Made by a program: the position numbers and the translations under genes
Shown here: one piece after another, positions 34,931 to 43,310 of the stretch
How positions within the stretch are numbered: position 1 is the stretch's first letter
Layout of the letters: each line of letters starts with the position of its first letter
Assembly: GCF_040822115.1 (NCBI RefSeq)
Contig: NZ_CP162004.1
Span: 3,271,001 to 3,335,000, forward strand
Direction of reading: 5' to 3'
Origin: Flavobacterium sp. WC2421
GTDB lineage: Bacteria; Bacteroidota; Bacteroidia; Flavobacteriales; Flavobacteriaceae
DNA length: 64,000 nt
The notes under the pieces: model-generated
What the model saw: only the letters and a program-made list of their open reading frames with translations
Told to the model about the DNA's origin: nothing
The model's database searches: none

Positions 34931-36151
34931 ATGCTAATAACCGCTTTTCAACGTTACATCAATAATTTCAAGGGATTTTCAAGAGAAATTTGGATTCTTA
35001 CACTCATCACGTTTATCAATAGAGCGGGAACGATGGTATTGCCCTTTTTATCTAAATATTTAAAGGAAGACTTACAGTTTTCGTATGGTGAAGTAGGTTG
35101 GATTATGGTCGCATTTGGTCTGGGTTCCATGTTGGGTTCTTGGCTCGGAGGAAAACTATCTGACAAAATTGGCTTTTATAAAGTAATGGTTTTTAGTTTA
35201 TTTAGTAGTGGTGTTTTCTTTTTTGCGCTCCAATATATTACCAGTTTTTGGGGATTGTGCTTTGGAATGTTTAGCATTATGACTTTGGCTGATATGTTCC
35301 GACCAGCGATGTTTGTTTCATTAGGTGCTTATGCAAAACCCGAAAATAGAACACGCTCTTTAACATTAGTTCGATTGGCTGTAAATCTAGGTTTTGCAGC
35401 TGGCCCCGCTTTGGGTGGTTTGATTATCATGGGAATTGGATATCAAGGTTTGTTTTGGGTTGATGGTAGTTCCTGCATTGTGGCGATTTTGATTTTTGCT
35501 CTTTTGGTAAAAGAAAAGAAAAAATCCTCACACCATGACCCACATGCCACCATACTGGAGGCCGCTTCCGTATTTAAGGATACCATTTTCTGGATTTTTC
35601 TATTTGTTAGCTTTGTCACGGCAATGATTTTCTTTCAATTATTCACCACTTTACCTTTATATCATAGTGAAAAATTTGGTTTGAGTGAATTGCAAACCGG
35701 TTTATTGATGACCTTAAATGGTTTATTGATTTTTGCATTAGAAATGCCTTTTGTGGGTTATTTTGAAAGAAAAAAAGTGCAGAAACTCAAAATTATTCTT
35801 TGGGGAGCATCAATAATGGCAGCTAGTTTTTATTTATTACTCATCAATGTTTGGGCAGGAATACTTATAATTGCCATGATTATGATGTCTATTGGTGAAA
35901 TATTTGCTTTTCCGTTTTCGAATACTTTTGCGATGAGTAGGGCACCTAAAGGACATGAAGGGCGTTATATGGCATTGTATACCATGAGCTTTAGTTTAGC
36001 TCATATTGTGAGTTCTAAAGTTGGACTTGAAATTATTGCTCGATTTGGTTACCAAGTAAATTGGTTCGTTATGGGAACTTTTGGTATTTCGGCAGTTTTA
36101 TGTTGTATTTGGATCCAAAAACTGCTAAAATTAGAAAATAAACTAGCCTGA
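34931..36151 (+). CDS. Major facilitator superfamily transporter
   Basis: 406 residues, about 12 membrane segments in two halves. MFS motif A occurs after TM2 as GSWLGGKLSDKIGFYKVMV near 72. The N-terminal FSREIWILTLITFINRAGTMVLPFL and ENRTRSLTLVRLAVNLGFAAGPALGG near 135-160 are typical of the drug/metabolite exporter branch. The linker between halves is short (VKEKKKSSHHDPH). Substrate cannot be told from sequence. It is a single plus-strand gene with a TAnnTTTG box (TACCTTTG, 34903-34910) upstream but no clear -33. Confidence 0.9.
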   Translation: MLITAFQRYINNFKGFSREIWILTLITFINRAGTMVLPFLSKYLKEDLQFSYGEVGWIMVAFGLGSMLGSWLGGKLSDKIGFYKVMVFSLFSSGVFFFALQYITSFWGLCFGMFSIMTLADMFRPAMFVSLGAYAKPENRTRSLTLVRLAVNLGFAAGPALGGLIIMGIGYQGLFWVDGSSCIVAILIFALLVKEKKKSSHHDPHATILEAASVFKDTIFWIFLFVSFVTAMIFFQLFTTLPLYHSEKFGLSELQTGLLMTLNGLLIFALEMPFVGYFERKKVQKLKIILWGASIMAASFYLLLINVWAGILIIAMIMMSIGEIFAFPFSNTFAMSRAPKGHEGRYMALYTMSFSLAHIVSSKVGLEIIARFGYQVNWFVMGTFGISAVLCCIWIQKLLKLENKLA

Positions 36152-36230
36152 ATCTAAGTTTTCCTACAGAACTCCTATTCAATATATCGCGTTAAAATTG
36201 ATGAAAATTAACTGATTACCAATATTTTAC

Positions 36231-36302
36231 TTTTTTATAACTATAAAAATAGTTTTATAACTGCAATTTTAGTTGTAAAACTAAAAAAATAGTTGTAAGT
36301 TT
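36231..36302 (+). promoter_or_regulatory. Four 20-bp-spaced operator-like repeats upstream of the BlaI-type gene
   Basis: Elements TTTTTTATAACT (36231), AGTTTTATAACT (36251), AGTTGTAAAACT (36271) and AGTTGTAAGTTT (36291) start exactly 20 bases apart, so they face the same side of the helix. The two central ones are dyads with AGTT-N4-AACT. They overlap the promoter at 36273-36303, which suggests autorepression by the adjacent BlaI protein. Confidence 0.65.
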
Positions 36303-36303
36303 G
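36273..36303 (+). promoter_or_regulatory. Promoter of the BlaI/M56 operon
   Basis: TTG at 36273-36275, a 20-base spacer and TAAGTTTG at 36296-36303, matching the Bacteroidota promoter form. The -33 lies in the third and the -7 in the fourth operator-like repeat. Confidence 0.65.
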
Positions 36304-36398
36304 AATTGCGTTAAGGATAGTAGGCGATATCCTCGTAGTGAAACGAAGAGATAAAGCCGAATAGCCTGCCCCCGCTTTTTTTGCGGGGAACGCCCAAA
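36304..36398 (-). repeat. Structured intergenic repeat, copy 1 (in the blaI leader)
   Basis: Read on the minus strand it starts TTTGGGCGTTCCCCGC and ends ATCCTTAACGCAATT. Two hairpins are seen, one with the perfect stem CCCCGC/GCGGGG around A7. The same ends and the middle GCAGGCT are found in the plus-strand copy at 48188-48272. It starts directly after the -7 box, so it fills the 5' leader. Confidence 0.7.
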
Positions 36399-36411
36399 TA
36401 AAACTTGAGCT

Positions 36412-36771
36412 ATGCAAAAACTGACAAACAAAGAAGAAGAGATCATGCACATTTTATGGAAGCTAAAAAAAGCGTTTGTAAAAGAAGTCATGGAAGAAAT
36501 CACAATTGATCCACCACATTATAACACTTTATCGACTATTATACGGAATCTAGAAGAGAAAGGATATGTATCGTATCATGCTTATGGAAAAACTCATCAA
36601 TACTTTCCTATTGTTACTATTGAAGAGTACCGAAAAAAATTTATGAATACCGCTATTGATAATTATTTTAATAGTTCCTATAAAAACATGGTTTCCTTTT
36701 TTGCCAAGGAGGAAAAAATTTCGGCAGCGGAGTTGCGAGAGATTCTGGAAATGATTGAAAATAAAAAATAA
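36412..36771 (+). CDS. BlaI/MecI/CopY family transcriptional repressor
   Basis: 119 residues. The winged helix is at ~5-65: LTNKEEEIMHILWKLKKAFV, PPHYNTLSTIIRNLEEKGYV and the wing SYHAYGKTHQYFP. The C-terminal 50 residues form the dimerisation helices. The family represses its own operon until an M56 sensor protease is activated and cuts it. Here an M56 gene follows after four bases. Four operator-like repeats overlap the promoter. In Bacteroidota these pairs often control functions other than beta-lactamase, and no beta-lactamase gene is seen nearby. Confidence 0.92.
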   Translation: MQKLTNKEEEIMHILWKLKKAFVKEVMEEITIDPPHYNTLSTIIRNLEEKGYVSYHAYGKTHQYFPIVTIEEYRKKFMNTAIDNYFNSSYKNMVSFFAKEEKISAAELREILEMIENKK

Positions 36772-36775
36772 AGGT

Positions 36776-38434
36776 ATGGAAACGCTATTTATTTATCTCA
36801 TCAAATCCAGTGGATTACTTGCGTTGTTTTTTGTAAGCTACCATTTTATGTTGCGAAAGGAAACTTTTTTTACCAGTAATCGTTGGTTTTTATTAAGTGG
36901 ATTAATTACGTCCGTGGTTTTACCTCTTGTAATTTTTACAAAAATAATTTGGGTGGAGCCTGTTGTAACAAATACAAATTGGTCCAATATTCCTGCATCG
37001 AATTATATAGAAGAAAAATCATTTGAAGACTATTTACCAATACTAACTATTTTAACTTACAGTCTTGGGATACTTTTATTGCTAGCCAAATTTGCCTATG
37101 ATTTTTATAGTTTACAAAGGGTCTTAAAAGGAAAATCGACTCAACAACAGGCTGATTTTAAACTTATTGACATAAAAGAAAATCTAGCACCATTTTCATA
37201 CTTTAATACTATTGTTTACAATTCGGCATTATACAGCCCTATCGAGTTAGAAAATATTTTAGAGCATGAAAAAATTCATAGTGAACAACACCATACTGTT
37301 GACGTTCTGATTTCGAGATTGTTTTGTATTGTTTTTTGGTTCAATCCATTTATTTGGTTGTATAAAAAAGCGATTTTGCAAAACCTTGAATTCATTGCTG
37401 ACAGTGAAGCATTAAAAAAAATATCAGACAAAAAAGCCTATCAAATCACGCTTCTAAAAATAACAACACAGGAAAATTGTGTTGCCATTACCAATCATTT
37501 TTATCAATCATTAATCAAAAAACGAATCGTTATGTTAAACAAAAATCAATCAAAAAAAAGGAATTCTTGGAAGTACTTATCAATACTTCCTGCTCTAGTT
37601 GCCTTTGTATTTCTATTTCAAATTGAAGTAGTTGCACAGGAAAAAGTAAAAGAAACAATGACTACGGTAAAAGAAAGTCCAGATAACGACTTAAAAACTG
37701 AACTTAGCCAAAGTAGCCCTGACCCCATCAAAAAAACGAGAACTGTCACCGTGCACTCTACAAAAGATGGCGATAATGAAAAAGTAAAAACTATCTATAT
37801 TGATGGTAAAGAAGCAAGTCAAGCTGACTTAGACGCATTAGATCCCAGTGTAATTAAGACTATGGACGTTAATAAAAATGACGAAAAATCAACCATTAAA
37901 ATAATCACTAAAAATAGTAATGGTATTCCAAATGACACCGAAATTTTTATAAACGGAAAAAAAATGAGTAAAAAGGAATTAGATGAATTGGATTCAAAAG
38001 ATATTGAAACAATGGATGTAAGAAAATCTAATGCTACGAATTCTAACAAAAATACAATTAGAATAATTACTAAAACAAGAACTCAATATTCTGACAATAA
38101 AGACATTCCAACTCCTCCAACTCCTCCAACTCCACCTACTTTTAATTTTAAAGCTCCAAAAGCCCCTAATTTTCCCAAGGCTCCAAAGGCTCCGAAAGGA
38201 GATCCAATCACAGGAGATAAAAAAGCTTGGAAAGACTTTGATATAAAAATGGAAGAGTTCAACAAAAAAATGGAAGCCATAGCACCCGAAATGGAAGCAT
38301 TTGACAAAAAAATGGCAGAGTTTGATAAACAAATGGAACCTTTTAATGCTCAAATGGAAATTTTTGAAAAAAAAATGAAAGTGTTCGAAAAGCAAATGGA
38401 AGAATACGAAGTCAAGCTAAATGAAAATAAATAG
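36776..38434 (+). CDS. M56 (BlaR1-like) sensor metallopeptidase with plug-like repeats
   Basis: 552 residues from ATG at 36776, which is preceded by AAAGG; an in-frame ATG at 36755 overlaps blaI and is less likely. Membrane segments lie near 3-25, 38-55 and 88-106. The zinc-protease motif HEKIH is at ~164-168 with LEFIADSEAL downstream as third-ligand region. After a further membrane segment (~270-285) the periplasmic tail has two ~45-residue repeats (YIDGKEASQADLDALDPS and FINGKKMSKKELDELDSK, each ending KTMDV/ETMDV) that recall TonB plug segments. A Pro-Thr/Lys-rich linker and eight Met-headed heptads follow. M56 proteins sense a ligand and cleave the partner repressor. The tail replaces the penicillin-binding sensor of BlaR1. 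Confidence 0.88.
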   Translation: METLFIYLIKSSGLLALFFVSYHFMLRKETFFTSNRWFLLSGLITSVVLPLVIFTKIIWVEPVVTNTNWSNIPASNYIEEKSFEDYLPILTILTYSLGILLLLAKFAYDFYSLQRVLKGKSTQQQADFKLIDIKENLAPFSYFNTIVYNSALYSPIELENILEHEKIHSEQHHTVDVLISRLFCIVFWFNPFIWLYKKAILQNLEFIADSEALKKISDKKAYQITLLKITTQENCVAITNHFYQSLIKKRIVMLNKNQSKKRNSWKYLSILPALVAFVFLFQIEVVAQEKVKETMTTVKESPDNDLKTELSQSSPDPIKKTRTVTVHSTKDGDNEKVKTIYIDGKEASQADLDALDPSVIKTMDVNKNDEKSTIKIITKNSNGIPNDTEIFINGKKMSKKELDELDSKDIETMDVRKSNATNSNKNTIRIITKTRTQYSDNKDIPTPPTPPTPPTFNFKAPKAPNFPKAPKAPKGDPITGDKKAWKDFDIKMEEFNKKMEAIAPEMEAFDKKMAEFDKQMEPFNAQMEIFEKKMKVFEKQMEEYEVKLNENK

Positions 38435-38450
38435 AAATTATAAATCATTG

Positions 38451-38485
38451 AAGACGGTCAATATCAAGACCGTCTTTTTTTATAT
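38451..38485 (+). terminator. Terminator of the BlaI/M56 operon
   Basis: Nine-base stem AAGACGGTC / GACCGTCTT followed by seven T. Confidence 0.88.
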
Positions 38486-38508
38486 CTTTGAAAAAAATAA
38501 ATCCAACT

Positions 38509-38649
38509 ATGTTTAAAATAGTAGCTCAACTCAACAAACTTATCCTACCCAGTTTTACGAAGCAAAGATTAGATTTGGCCAAAGCCAAAAAATGGCAAAT
38601 GGCAATTATTGGATTTAGATATTATGTAACTACAAGAGCATTAGACTAG
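38509..38649 (+). CDS. Small basic protein (46 residues), unknown function
   Basis: ATG at 38509, stop TAG at 38647. The product starts MFKIVAQLNKLILPSFTKQR and has KAKKWQMAIIGFRYYVTTRALD at its end (two pieces). It is basic and helical. Very similar small proteins ending in GWRYYVTTRALD-like sequence are, from memory, widespread in Flavobacteria without a known role; I cannot check this here. It lies between the M56 terminator and tRNA-Arg(ACG). Confidence 0.65.
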   Translation: MFKIVAQLNKLILPSFTKQRLDLAKAKKWQMAIIGFRYYVTTRALD

Positions 38650-38693
38650 TGCAAATAACATGAAATAAATTTTAATTTTATTTTAAAATTGAC

Positions 38694-38723
38694 TTGCAAA
38701 ACTAATAAGATTGCTTATATTTG
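38694..38723 (+). promoter_or_regulatory. Promoter of tRNA-Arg(ACG)
   Basis: TTG at 38694-38696, a 19-base spacer and TATATTTG at 38716-38723. The sequence around it is almost the same as the SRP RNA promoter in this window. Confidence 0.8.
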
Positions 38724-38735
38724 CACCCGCATTAA

Positions 38736-38809
38736 GGCCTCGTGGCGCAACTGAATAGCGCACTTGATTACGGCTCAAGAGGTTACTGGTTTGAATCCAG
38801 TCGAGGTCA
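38736..38809 (+). tRNA. tRNA-Arg (anticodon ACG)
   Basis: Full cloverleaf: acceptor GGCCTCG/CGAGGTC, D-stem GCGC/GCGC, anticodon stem CTTGA/TCAAG around loop TTACGGC (anticodon ACG, reads CGN with A34 edited to inosine), variable loop AGGTT, T-stem ACTGG/CCAGT with loop TTTGAAT. The discriminator is A; CCA is not encoded. Confidence 0.96.
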
Positions 38810-38810
38810 C

Positions 38811-38852
38811 AAAAAAACGCAATTATCTACTTATTTGATAATTGCGTTTTTG
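38811..38852 (+). terminator. Terminator of tRNA-Arg(ACG)
   Basis: Eleven-base stem ACGCAATTATC / GATAATTGCGT with a nine-base loop and trailing T5; it lies between the tRNA and the pentapeptide gene. Confidence 0.88.
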
Positions 38853-38879
38853 CTTTTATATAATTCACACCAGAACCAA

Positions 38880-39449
38880 ATGCCAGAATACAACCTTGAT
38901 TTACAATACAATGATATCACCTACGGTGTAGAAGATGTCAATTTCAAGGAATTTGAATCTTGCACATTTACAAATTGTGATTTCTCACAATGCAATTTTA
39001 TAGCGGTTACCTTTATCGATTGTAGTTTTAACAATTGTAATTTTAATACCTCAAAAATAAACCATGTTGCTTTGCGAACCGTTTATTTTAATAATTGTAA
39101 AGTAAAGGAAGTTAACTTTGCTATGTGTGACAAACTAATTTTTGAAATCCATTTTAAAGACTGTATTCTTGACTTTTCTAAATTTTATACCCTAAAGTTA
39201 AAAGGAACTACTTTTACGAATTGTAACCTTGTAGCAGTCGATTTTATGAGTGCCGACCTGACCGAAGTACAATTCAATAATTGTGATTTATATCGAGCCG
39301 AATTTGAGAAGGCGAATGCCAACAAAGCTAATTTTAGAAGTAGTTATAATTACACTATTGATCCCACCAAAACGAAGTTAAAAAAGGCTATTTTCTCTCT
39401 AACTACCGTAAAAGGACTTTTGCATAAACACGATATTGTTGTGGTATAA
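38880..39449 (+). CDS. Pentapeptide-repeat protein
   Basis: 189 residues from ATG at 38880; the open frame that extends back to 38742 runs through the tRNA and its terminator and is not a real N-terminus. Tandem A(D/N)LXX-type repeats with central Phe/Leu (CTFTN CDFSQ CNFIA, CSFNN CNFNT, then TTFTN CNLVA VDFMS ADLTE VQFNN CDLYR AEFEK ANANK ANFRS) cover ~25-165 and would form a right-handed beta-helix. A short globular cap ends the chain. It is rich in Cys. Length and repeats resemble Qnr/MfpA-type DNA mimics but also many proteins of unknown role, so no resistance function is claimed. Confidence 0.87.
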   Translation: MPEYNLDLQYNDITYGVEDVNFKEFESCTFTNCDFSQCNFIAVTFIDCSFNNCNFNTSKINHVALRTVYFNNCKVKEVNFAMCDKLIFEIHFKDCILDFSKFYTLKLKGTTFTNCNLVAVDFMSADLTEVQFNNCDLYRAEFEKANANKANFRSSYNYTIDPTKTKLKKAIFSLTTVKGLLHKHDIVVV

Positions 39450-39947
39450 TTACAATTGTTTCTCCATTTTGTAATCTTCCATTAAGTAACCATGACCAAT
39501 TTCTATATCTTCTTCCCCGACTATTGTAAAACCCATTTTTTGATAAAAAGTGCAGGCATTATTAAATCTATTTACATTTAGAGAAATACAATTAGAATCA
39601 TTTTCAGTAGCATAAGAGGCTACTACATCAATTAAAGCTCTTCCTGCTCCTTTACCTTGTGCTTCTGGAAGTAAATATATTTTATGCAAACGAGTTTCTT
39701 TTTTACCCAAATAATTATGCTCATAGGACGCAAAACCAAGACAAGTAACGTCGTCATAAACCAATATAAAATGATGCATTTTATTGATCATATTATCCGA
39801 TAAAGTCTCTTCAGAATAAAAAGCAGATAACATAAAGTCTAATTGTTCTTTAGACAAGATTTTACCATACACATCTGGCCAAGTAGCGTATGCTATATCT
39901 TTAATTAGTTTTAAATCTTTAGAAGTAGCATTAGAAATCGTAATCAT
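39450..39947 (-). CDS. GNAT family N-acetyltransferase
   Basis: 165 residues. The acetyl-CoA loop is LPEAQGKGAGRALIDVVASYA near 88-108. CISLNVNRFNNACTFYQKMGF near 120-140 is GNAT motif B with the usual Tyr general acid. The substrate is unknown. It is convergent with the pentapeptide gene (stops abut) and 23 bases downstream of guaC. Confidence 0.9.
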   Translation of the reverse strand: MITISNATSKDLKLIKDIAYATWPDVYGKILSKEQLDFMLSAFYSEETLSDNMINKMHHFILVYDDVTCLGFASYEHNYLGKKETRLHKIYLLPEAQGKGAGRALIDVVASYATENDSNCISLNVNRFNNACTFYQKMGFTIVGEEDIEIGHGYLMEDYKMEKQL

Positions 39948-39970
39948 AGTTTATGTTGTAAATAAAATTA

Positions 39971-41011
39971 TTAATTTGAAAAAACTCTGTTTTCCTGTTC
40001 ACTCACTCTAATAAAAGTGGTTCTTTTAGTCAATTCTTTTAACCTTGAAGCGCCAACATACGTACATGCACTTCGCAATCCTCCAAGAATATCCAATAAA
40101 GTATTGGCTACATTTCCCTTAAAAGCCACCTCAACGGTCTTTCCTTCACTTGCTCTATATTCAGCCACACCACCAACATGCTTGTCCATTGCTGTTGTAG
40201 AACTCATTCCATAAAACTTTTTGAATGGCTGTCCGTTAATATCAATTAGTTCTCCACCACTTTCTGTATGTCCTGCCAGCATTCCTCCAAGCATAACAAA
40301 ATCGGATCCTGCGCCAAAAGCTTTGGCTATATCTCCAGGAGTAGAACAACCTCCATCACTTATGATGTGTCCTCCTAAACCATGAGCCGCATCCGCACAT
40401 TCAATAATTGCTGACAGCTGTGGATATCCAACACCTGTTTTCACTCGAGTCGTACATACTGATCCTGGACCAATACCTACTTTAATAATATCTGCTCCCG
40501 CTAATAACAACTCTTCAACCATTTCGCCAGTAACTACATTTCCTGCAATAATTACTTTGTCAGGATATTGCTTGCGGGTTTGTTTCAAGAAATTTACAAA
40601 ATGCTCCGAATAGCCATTGGCTACATCAATACAAATAAATTTAAGTAATGGGTTTGCTTGTAGTATTTCGGCAATTTTTTTAGAATCATTTTTACCTGTT
40701 CCTGTACTTATAGCAATGTATTCATAAAATTCTGGTGCAACTTCTTTTAAAAAAGTAGTCCATTCATCAACAGTATAATGTTTGTGAATAGCCGTAAATA
40801 ATTTTTCTTTGGCTAATGCACTTGCCATTTCAAATGTACCGACCGTATCCATATTTGCAGCCATAATGGGAATCCCATTCCAAGTAGCCGTACTATGTAA
40901 AAATTTAAATTCTCGTTCTAAAGAAACCTGAGATCTACTTTTTAGTGTAGAACGTTTGGGTCTTATCATTACATCTTTGAAACCTAGCTTAAGATCCATT
41001 TCTATTCTCAT
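39971..41011 (-). CDS. guaC: GMP reductase
   Basis: 346 residues, full length. It starts [21 protein letters not shown], as in E. coli GuaC ([13 protein letters not shown]). [15 protein letters not shown] follows near 50. The catalytic cysteine loop [18 protein letters not shown] is near 180, with [29 protein letters not shown] near 220-250 (shown in two parts: [29 protein letters not shown]). The enzyme converts GMP to IMP with NADPH and ammonia release, linking guanine and adenine pools. The CBS domains of IMP dehydrogenase are absent. It lies between the GNAT and histidine kinase genes. Confidence 0.95.
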   Translation of the reverse strand: MRIEMDLKLGFKDVMIRPKRSTLKSRSQVSLEREFKFLHSTATWNGIPIMAANMDTVGTFEMASALAKEKLFTAIHKHYTVDEWTTFLKEVAPEFYEYIAISTGTGKNDSKKIAEILQANPLLKFICIDVANGYSEHFVNFLKQTRKQYPDKVIIAGNVVTGEMVEELLLAGADIIKVGIGPGSVCTTRVKTGVGYPQLSAIIECADAAHGLGGHIISDGGCSTPGDIAKAFGAGSDFVMLGGMLAGHTESGGELIDINGQPFKKFYGMSSTTAMDKHVGGVAEYRASEGKTVEVAFKGNVANTLLDILGGLRSACTYVGASRLKELTKRTTFIRVSEQENRVFSN

Positions 41012-41032
41012 AATTTTCTTTTTTATAAAAAA

Positions 41033-42823
41033 TTAAACTTTCTTGGGTATAAAAATAGAAAATTCAGAGCCTACATTAGGTTCTGATACTACTTTTATAA
41101 ATCCATCGTGATTTTCAACTATTCGCTTGCATATTGCTAAACCAAGTCCCGTTCCAGAGTACTTCGAACCAGTTTCTAAACGTTGAAATAAAATAAATAT
41201 TTTTTCGGCATATTCTTGTTTAAACCCAATTCCATTATCCTTTATTACTATTTTATAATAATCTTCATTAGTAATAATTTCATTATTATATACCTCATTT
41301 TCATCAATTTCTCCAGAAAAGATTGATATTATAGGCGCTACATCTTCTTGACTGTATTTAAGTGAATTAGATATTAAATTTATAAAAAGTTGTTCCATCT
41401 GAAATGAAATCACTTTAACAGTAGGCAAATTTTCTACATTTATTTCTGCTTTTTTATCTTCAATATCCGAAGATAAATCATCCACAACCTGTAGAACTAA
41501 TTCTTTTAAATTTGTCTCTTCAAAAACTTTATCACCTTTAATTGTTCTGGAGTAATTTACCAAGTCGATTAGCAAGGTTTGCATTTTATTAGCCGAAGTT
41601 CTAATTTTAGAAAAGTATACTTTCCCTTGGTCAGATATTGCACCTAACTCTTTAGATTCAATTCTGGAAATAAACATTTGAATTTTATGAAGAGGTTCCT
41701 GTAAGTCATGACTCACAATATTATTAAAAGACTCTAATTCTTCATTGATGTTTTTTAATTCTTTATTATTTTCCTCTAATTCAATTGTTTTTTTAAATTG
41801 ATCAGTCATATCATAATTGACACCTGTTTTAACCATTTCGCCTTTACCATTCTTGGTAAAACTACCTACTGACATTACGTATCTTAAATCACCATTTGGT
41901 AATACAAAACGGAACATCAATGAAGTAGGTTTATAGGTCTTTAATGAATCCAAATGCATTTGGGTTACATAATCGACATCTTCCGGATGAATATATTTTG
42001 AAATGTTCTCTAAACTAGGAGTAAATGATTGTGGCTCTAAACCCAACAGACGAAAGAAATTGTCAGATAATGTATAGGTATTTCTCTCTAAATTAATCTT
42101 CCAATGACCAAAACCAGCAATTTTCTCCGCTTCATTAAAAGAACGATTTAAAAACTGTAATTCATCATTGGTTTTCTTCAGTTCATAAATATCAACATTC
42201 ATTTTATTAAAGGACAATAGCAAAATCAATAGTGAAAGAATAACCAGTAAAAAAGCACTTATTATAGAATCTTGCAATTCAAACTGATGATTGTCATTAT
42301 GGATTTTAACTTTATCCCCCTCAGCGTTTATTGTTTTATAAACGAAGTTTTTCATGGACTCCGTAAAATTATTGCTTTCTTGAAGCTTTGCGTTTAATAC
42401 TTTACTATCTGGATTACTACTTTTTGCTAAAAGTAGCGTTTCTCTGAAAAGTGCAAATCGAAAATCAATTAGTTCTTTGAGCCTTTTAACATCTTTAACT
42501 CGAGCTGGATTATTAACTACTAATTTATTAATGCGTTTAAAATTAGACTCAATTTCCCCTTTTCTCAAAAATCTATTTTCTAAATAAGACTCATCCTTAG
42601 TGATAATATAACTTCTAAGATTAGCTTCATAAATACTAATAACAGACAAGACTTTTTCTAATTCTAATTGCGTTTCGGTAGCATTTGCAATTAAATTAAC
42701 AGAAGAGTCTAAGCTACGCATTTGAGTATAAAAAACCGAAGCTATATAAACCACCACCGCTATAGCAATACCTAATGCTATTTTGAAGACTTGTGAGTTT
42801 TTATACAGTTTTATTAACTTCAT
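41033..42823 (-). CDS. CHASE3-PAS sensor histidine kinase
   Basis: 596 residues. TM1 near 12-32, a helical extracytoplasmic CHASE3-like domain (~33-185) with SYIITKDESYLENRFLRKGE, and TM2 near 187-207. A PAS/PAC domain (~228-345) has GHWKINLERNTYTLSDNFFR and HPEDVDYVTQMHLDSL. HisKA carries the phospho-acceptor in NNIVSHDLQEPLHKIQMF near 383. The HATPase domain has N-box LISNSLKYSQED, G1 IKDNGIGFKQEYAEKIF and G2 GTGLGLAICKRIVENHDG. This is the bacteriophytochrome-like class. The response regulator gene lies 11 bases upstream, so they act as a pair. The signal is unknown. Confidence 0.93.
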   Translation of the reverse strand: MKLIKLYKNSQVFKIALGIAIAVVVYIASVFYTQMRSLDSSVNLIANATETQLELEKVLSVISIYEANLRSYIITKDESYLENRFLRKGEIESNFKRINKLVVNNPARVKDVKRLKELIDFRFALFRETLLLAKSSNPDSKVLNAKLQESNNFTESMKNFVYKTINAEGDKVKIHNDNHQFELQDSIISAFLLVILSLLILLLSFNKMNVDIYELKKTNDELQFLNRSFNEAEKIAGFGHWKINLERNTYTLSDNFFRLLGLEPQSFTPSLENISKYIHPEDVDYVTQMHLDSLKTYKPTSLMFRFVLPNGDLRYVMSVGSFTKNGKGEMVKTGVNYDMTDQFKKTIELEENNKELKNINEELESFNNIVSHDLQEPLHKIQMFISRIESKELGAISDQGKVYFSKIRTSANKMQTLLIDLVNYSRTIKGDKVFEETNLKELVLQVVDDLSSDIEDKKAEINVENLPTVKVISFQMEQLFINLISNSLKYSQEDVAPIISIFSGEIDENEVYNNEIITNEDYYKIVIKDNGIGFKQEYAEKIFILFQRLETGSKYSGTGLGLAICKRIVENHDGFIKVVSEPNVGSEFSIFIPKKV

Positions 42824-42834
42824 GGTTTTGCTTC

Positions 42835-43287
42835 TTATATGCTAAAGAAAAAAGTTTCTTTATTTAATCCTGAAGAATGAAATTGCCAATTGATATTTAA
42901 AACCTCTTTAATTACTTTTTTAAGTTTAGTAAAGTCATTTGGTTTTTTGATGTAAATATTTGCCCCTTCAATAAAAGTTTCTTCAATATCTTTTTCTGAT
43001 GATGAAGTGGAATATATAGCAATGGATACCTCCTTAAATCTAATATCCGATCGTATCTCTTTTAAACATTCAAATCCCGATTTACGTGGCATATTTAAAT
43101 CTAAAAAAAGTAAATGCGGCAAAATAATATCTGGATTTGCTAGATATTCCATTAGATCTTTACCATCATTAAATAAAGTTAACTTATTATTCATTTTAAG
43201 TTCCATCATTGCATCACTAAAAAATGTGCGATCATCTTCATCATCATCAGCAATCAAAATACGCATTGAATCTTTATGTGAAATCAT
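42835..43287 (-). CDS. Single-domain response regulator (Rcp1-like)
   Basis: 150 residues. Acidic pocket ILIADDDEDDRTFF at the start, phosphoacceptor Asp in LFLDLNMPRKSGFECL near 65, Thr/Ser in IYSTSSSEKDIEET near 92, and Lys in IKKPNDFTKLKKVI near 115. There is no output domain, as in Rcp1-type regulators paired with phytochrome-like kinases. An internal ATG six codons in gives MRILIADDDED and is a possible alternative start. It probably passes phosphate or signals by protein contact with the HK next to it. Confidence 0.93.
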   Translation of the reverse strand: MISHKDSMRILIADDDEDDRTFFSDAMMELKMNNKLTLFNDGKDLMEYLANPDIILPHLLFLDLNMPRKSGFECLKEIRSDIRFKEVSIAIYSTSSSEKDIEETFIEGANIYIKKPNDFTKLKKVIKEVLNINWQFHSSGLNKETFFFSI

Positions 43288-43310
43288 ATTATTGGGGTGT
43301 TTTTTATTTA

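Noticed and set aside
37994..38395. Antisense frames in the M56 tail
   Set aside because: They mirror the Met/Phe heptads and Pro-Lys repeats of the sense protein and have no start context or neighbours.
36412..38434. Beta-lactam resistance operon
   Set aside because: BlaI and M56 proteins are present, but the M56 tail lacks a penicillin-binding domain and there is no beta-lactamase gene nearby.
38742..38879. N-terminal extension of the pentapeptide protein
   Set aside because: The frame runs through the body of tRNA-Arg(ACG) and its terminator; the ATG at 38880 starts the normal repeat protein.
38880..39449. Quinolone-resistance (Qnr) gene
   Set aside because: Length and pentapeptide repeats are similar, but most such proteins have no known role, and no Qnr-specific loops can be verified by eye.
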